From: JBBATK01 sp044228685
GTDB taxonomy: Bacteria > Bacteroidota > Ignavibacteria > Kapaibacteriales > NICIL-2
NCBI GenBank assembly: GCA_044228685.1
Contig: JBGAUL010000018.1
Coordinates: 25,989-89,988 of the forward strand
Length of the DNA stretch: 64,000 bases
Direction: 5' to 3'
Below are positions 60,862 to 64,000 of this stretch, one piece after another. A model generated the notes under the pieces. The model was not told the DNA's origin. It made no database searches and was given only the letters and a program-made list of their open reading frames with translations. The position numbers were made by a program, and so were the translations under genes. Position 1 is the stretch's first letter. Every line of letters begins with the position of its first letter.

Positions 60862-63312
60862 ATGAAAATCTCGAGCCGTTATGTTTTAACTGCGACCATT
60901 CTTTATTTACTCGTACTCTTGATTCAAAGTCAAGAGCTAGGTGCTAAGCCAATTGCTAACGAGTCTGCCACTTTGTTCGGACGGGTTGTTGACAAACGCA
61001 CTAACCAGGCATTGAGCGGAGCAACGATTTACATTAGTGACTTGAAGCGAGGAGCTATCTCTAAGAGTGACGGCTCGTTTCGCATTGAGAACTTACCGGC
61101 GACCTCCGTCAGCGTCCGTATCAGCTCATTAGGCTATGCTGTTCACGTCGAGACAATTGATTTACGACGCGACTCAATGCGCGTCTTTCAGCTCGAAGAG
61201 TCCATCATCGAAACTCATGAGATCATCGTTAGCGGCGTGTCGCAAGCAACAGAAAAGCGTCAGACGCCAGTTCCCATAAGTACGGTCTCAGCCGAAGACC
61301 TACACGACAATGCCGGCGCAACAGTGGTTGAAGCTCTAAGTCGTGAAGCAGGAGTCTCGGCGGTCACAACAGGTTCAGCAATAGCCAAACCGGTGATTCG
61401 CGGACTCGGTGCAAACCGTGTGTTGGTCGTCAATGACGGCGTGCGCCAAGAAGGTCAACAATGGGGCGATGAACACGGTGTAGAAGTCGATCAATACAGC
61501 GTTAGTTCGGCTGAGATACTCAAAGGGCCGGCAAGTCTTAGTTACGGCTCAGATGCACTGGCAGGCGTCGTCAATCTCCTGGCACGTCCTGCAATGCCGG
61601 AAGGAAAATGGATTGCACAGGCAGATCTCAAAACGCAATCAAACAATGGATTACTCTCAACGAGCTTCTCAACCGCCGGACACCTCAAGAGTATCATCTG
61701 GGATATGCGCTACTCGAACAGCAGTGCGCACGATTATCGCAACGCGGCTGACGATTACGTCTTCAACTCTGCTTTCAAAGAACAAAGTTGGTCCGCTCGT
61801 CTTGGCTTGAATGGCTCCTGGGGCTACTCTCAACTCAGAGTCAATTCCTACTCCATGAACCCGGGCATTGTCGAAGGTGTGCGAGATAGTCTTGGACGCT
61901 TCCTCAAGGACCTTCGCGTCAACGATACTACCATCGCAAGCGTAGTAGCAGGCTCAACAGACTTTCTACAGCGAAATCCATTCACGCCATCACAGCGTAT
62001 CAAACACCTTTCAGTCGCTTCGGAGAGCAACCTCTTCATTGGTGATGCAAACATTTCACTCATACTCGGTTGGCAGCAGAATAGTCGAGAGGAATTTGCC
62101 GATGCTCTACAGCCAGATCAAAGCGGACTGAACCTTCTGCTCAACACCTTCACTTACGATACAAAAGTCACTCTGACTCGCGATCAATTTTTCGACGCCA
62201 ACGTCGGTGTCAATGGCATGGTGCAAGCTTCAGAGAACCGCGGCAGCGAGTTTCTCATACCTGATTACAGACTCTTTGATATCGGAATCTTTGCCATTGC
62301 ACAACGTCGATTCGATTGGCTGCAACTGGCAGCAGGATTGCGCTACGACCATCGATCACAGCACGGTGATGAAATGATTCTCGATAAGGATTCAAAGCGT
62401 GTGGATCACAGTGACAGCACTACAACAACGCTCTTTCGTGCATTTGATACACCGGTTCAGGGATGGAGTGCGAGTCTGGGATGTAGCTTCTTTGCAAGCG
62501 ACAACCTGACGCTGAAGTTGAATCTATCGCGTGGCTATCGCGCACCGAATATCAGTGAGTTGGCATCTAATGGTGTTCATGATGGAACGACTCGTTTTGA
62601 GATTGGCGATCAGAATTTGCGCGCTGAGCAGAGTCTGCAAACTGACCTTGGAATTAGCTACGACATCGAACACCTTTCGTGCGAAATCTCAGTCTTCCAC
62701 AATAAGGTATCGAATTTCATTTTCGCGCGAAAGCTATCGTCATACTCCGGCGCTGATTCTCTACGCGACGGATTTCAGACCTTTCGTTATCAAAGCGGCG
62801 ATGCTCGATTGTATGGCGCAGAGCTGAGCTTTGACCTGCATCCTCACCCACTCGACTGGCTGCACTTTGAGAACTCGCTTTCGATTGTGTACTCTCAGCT
62901 TGCTAATCAAAGTGATTCTACTTCATCGCTTCCACTGACGCCACCGGCAGTGTTTCACAGTACTCTGAAAGGTGTATTCAATCAACCCATCAGTCTAATC
63001 GAGCGATTGAGTGTGAGAGTTACGTTGGACTACAGCTTTGCTCAGAACGACATCTACAGCGCTTACGGAACCGAGACTCCGACGCCAGCCTACTTGTTGT
63101 TGGGAATGGGCTTCACTGCGCATGTCAAGATTGATTCACATTTTGCTTTTGATCTCAGTGCTTCGGTGAGCAATCTCAGCGACACCATCTACCAAAGTCA
63201 CTTGAGTCGTTTGAAGTACACCGACACAAACTTGGTGAGTGGTAGAGTTGGTGTGTTTAATATGGGTCGTAGTTTTGACCTGCGCCTTTCGCTTCCCATC
63301 GACATTTTGTAG
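60862..63312 (+). CDS. TonB-dependent outer-membrane receptor, possibly metal-related
   Basis: This 816-residue protein (ATG at 60862) has a signal peptide and an N-terminal carboxypeptidase-regulatory-like domain (~35-110, LFGRVVDKRTNQALSGATIY). A plug domain follows (~130-245, with PVIRGLGANRVLVVNDGVRQEGQQWGDEHG and VSSAEILKGPASLSYGSDALAG) and a 22-strand barrel. The GQQWGDEHG-type plug is seen in Bacteroidota receptors including zinc (ZnuD-like) ones. It lacks the usual C-terminal Phe but ends SLPIDIL. The His/Cys protein upstream hints at metal import; Fur/Zur-type boxes were not found by eye. An upstream extension from 60697 would have no signal and is rejected. Confidence 0.85.
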   Translation: MKISSRYVLTATILYLLVLLIQSQELGAKPIANESATLFGRVVDKRTNQALSGATIYISDLKRGAISKSDGSFRIENLPATSVSVRISSLGYAVHVETIDLRRDSMRVFQLEESIIETHEIIVSGVSQATEKRQTPVPISTVSAEDLHDNAGATVVEALSREAGVSAVTTGSAIAKPVIRGLGANRVLVVNDGVRQEGQQWGDEHGVEVDQYSVSSAEILKGPASLSYGSDALAGVVNLLARPAMPEGKWIAQADLKTQSNNGLLSTSFSTAGHLKSIIWDMRYSNSSAHDYRNAADDYVFNSAFKEQSWSARLGLNGSWGYSQLRVNSYSMNPGIVEGVRDSLGRFLKDLRVNDTTIASVVAGSTDFLQRNPFTPSQRIKHLSVASESNLFIGDANISLILGWQQNSREEFADALQPDQSGLNLLLNTFTYDTKVTLTRDQFFDANVGVNGMVQASENRGSEFLIPDYRLFDIGIFAIAQRRFDWLQLAAGLRYDHRSQHGDEMILDKDSKRVDHSDSTTTTLFRAFDTPVQGWSASLGCSFFASDNLTLKLNLSRGYRAPNISELASNGVHDGTTRFEIGDQNLRAEQSLQTDLGISYDIEHLSCEISVFHNKVSNFIFARKLSSYSGADSLRDGFQTFRYQSGDARLYGAELSFDLHPHPLDWLHFENSLSIVYSQLANQSDSTSSLPLTPPAVFHSTLKGVFNQPISLIERLSVRVTLDYSFAQNDIYSAYGTETPTPAYLLLGMGFTAHVKIDSHFAFDLSASVSNLSDTIYQSHLSRLKYTDTNLVSGRVGVFNMGRSFDLRLSLPIDIL

Positions 63313-63316
63313 GTCC

Positions 63317-63853
63317 ATGCACAACTTCAGCACTATTAACCGCTTCGGCGTTTATGCGATTCTCCTACTCTTACTGATAGGTGCGCGTCCGCAGTCGCAG
63401 ACAAATACTGCGCCGCAAGCAGCTGAAGCTCCGACAGACTCCTACACTGCTCTATTGGTGGGTTCGTGGTCATTGAAGCACCAAGAACTATATATCACAC
63501 ACACCTTGAAATCAAGTATTGAGAAGCGCTTCATCAAAAGACGTCAGAGCTTAGACTCGCTCAATACACTATTGGAGAATGGAGTTGATAAAATCAGGGT
63601 TGAGTTCAATGTTGATGGGAGTTTTCAGCTCAAGCACACAGGCGGACAGCACATGCAATCCTTTGAACAAGGCACGTGGTCGCTGAAAGGACGTACTCTC
63701 AGCGCTCGAAGTTCAACTCATGCTGAGCGTTCTAGTTTGGATGGTGCGCGCATAACCCGTCTCACGAATGAATCTCTCAGCTTGGTTTATCGCGCTTTCG
63801 CAGAAAAAGATGGCGTCATGCAATCAGTCGAGTTTTCCCGCATCCACAAATAA
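63317..63853 (+). CDS. Exported lipocalin-like small protein
   Basis: This 178-residue protein (ATG at 63317, 4 bases after the receptor stop) has a hydrophobic leader (YAILLLLLIGA). The mature part has LVGSWSLKHQELYI and, after a helix, VEFNVDGSFQLKHTGG and QGTWSLKGRTLS. This GxW and F..DGsF pattern is that of lipocalin-like small exported proteins of Bacteroidota. Co-transcription with the receptor is likely, and it may bind or report on the same cargo; function unknown. Confidence 0.7.
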   Translation: MHNFSTINRFGVYAILLLLLIGARPQSQTNTAPQAAEAPTDSYTALLVGSWSLKHQELYITHTLKSSIEKRFIKRRQSLDSLNTLLENGVDKIRVEFNVDGSFQLKHTGGQHMQSFEQGTWSLKGRTLSARSSTHAERSSLDGARITRLTNESLSLVYRAFAEKDGVMQSVEFSRIHK

Positions 63854-63862
63854 TCAGCACCA

Positions 63863-64000
63863 ATCGGGTAGGAGGCGGGGTTACCCCCGCCGTCCTCCCA
63901 CACCACCGTACGTGCCGTTCGGCATACGGCGGTTCAAATGAGTTTGATTACGTGATTCGTGATAGCATTGATATTAGGCCGAGTTTGCTGAAGTAGCTCA
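63863..64000 (-). mobile_element. 3' end of a group II intron (domains V and VI), cut by the window edge
   Basis: On the minus strand, a domain V-like hairpin (about 63903-63936) reads ACCGCCGTA-TGCC-GAAC-GGCA-CG-TACGGTGGT, with the two-base bulge typical of D5. A domain VI-like hairpin follows (about 63870-63899: GGAGG...GGCGGGG/CCCCGCC, then CCTACCCGAT). The 3' splice boundary would be near 63863. The bases at the position of the D5 catalytic triad appear to be CGC, which suggests class C; this is from eye alignment. It lies 9 bases past the lipocalin-like gene. Confidence 0.7.
63948..64000 (-). CDS. C-terminal end of a group II intron reverse transcriptase/maturase
   Basis: The minus strand reads SYFSKLGLISMLSRIT before a TAA at 63948-63950, with the rest beyond the window edge. 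It stands directly upstream of the intron's domain V, where an intron-encoded protein's tail is expected. The fragment is too short to recognise alone, so the call leans on the intron structure. Confidence 0.5.
   Translation of the reverse strand, partial: SYFSKLGLISMLSRIT

Overview
The window looks like a chromosomal segment from a member of the Bacteroidota/Chlorobiota/Ignavibacteriota (FCB) group; a Kapabacteria-like lineage is my best guess, not a demonstrated one. The evidence is: two secreted proteins ending in type IX secretion (T9SS) sorting-domain-like tails; several proteins with choice-of-anchor D/ASH-type repeats; DUF3857-transglutaminase, DUF4296-like and DUF5723-like proteins; a TonB receptor with an N-terminal carboxypeptidase-regulatory-like domain; and a few -7 boxes of the TAnnTTTG type upstream of genes. 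Most of the window is ordinary, densely packed chromosome. Its only clear mobile DNA is the 3' end of a group II intron at the extreme right.

Layout, left to right. Positions 1-138 hold the tail of a YfcH-like epimerase. Positions 197-5675 (+) encode a complete RND tripartite pump (adaptor, permease, TolC). It converges on 5711-9921 (-), an adaptor / lipoprotein / FtsX-type permease / LolD-like ATPase operon. Positions 10094-15445 (+) encode an envelope trio: a barrel-like protein, an anchor-D lipoprotein and a PD40-propeller plus OmpA protein. Next come radA, an ECF sigma factor with a probable anti-sigma factor, a 640-residue unknown and obgE (15623-21216), closed by a strong hairpin terminator. 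A Spy-like lipoprotein, a K+-dependent-type membrane pyrophosphatase and a tRNA-Val(GAC) follow.

Positions 24607-29749 (-) are the most unusual part. In transcription order they encode a stand-alone SET-domain protein, an ATP-grasp ligase, a second ATP-grasp ligase fused to a SET plus post-SET domain, a possible 38-codon ORF, a six-helix ABC transmembrane protein with no ATPase domain, and an NAD-dependent epimerase-like protein. Two gene junctions have ATGA overlaps. The fusion ties carboxylate-amine ligation to SET-type methylation in one polypeptide, so I propose a biosynthetic or peptide/protein-modification locus of unknown product.

Positions 30076-34003 encode two DUF3857/transglutaminase-like proteins, one with an intact Cys-His-Asp triad and one that has lost it. 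Small barrel-like proteins, an M1 aminopeptidase, a sensorless sigma-54 activator, a rhodanese, a J-domain protein and an SDR follow, all on the minus strand. The plus strand from 41379 has an M16-like protein lacking the zinc motif, MoxR, Lon and a DUF4296-like lipoprotein. The minus strand from 46997 to 51034 has a DinB-like protein, a DUF5723-like outer-membrane protein, a Gfo/Idh/MocA oxidoreductase and a Xer recombinase.

Positions 51213-55368 (+) pair an aldehyde dehydrogenase of the 2-aminomuconate-semialdehyde type with a RidA-family 2-aminomuconate deaminase-like protein, two successive steps of lower kynurenine catabolism, on either side of a T9SS beta-propeller gene. A 1620-residue glycine-rich, anchor-D, T9SS-tailed protein, a His/Cys-rich small protein, a TonB-dependent receptor and a lipocalin-like protein complete the coding content. 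No CRISPR array, rRNA operon, prophage or intact insertion sequence was seen.
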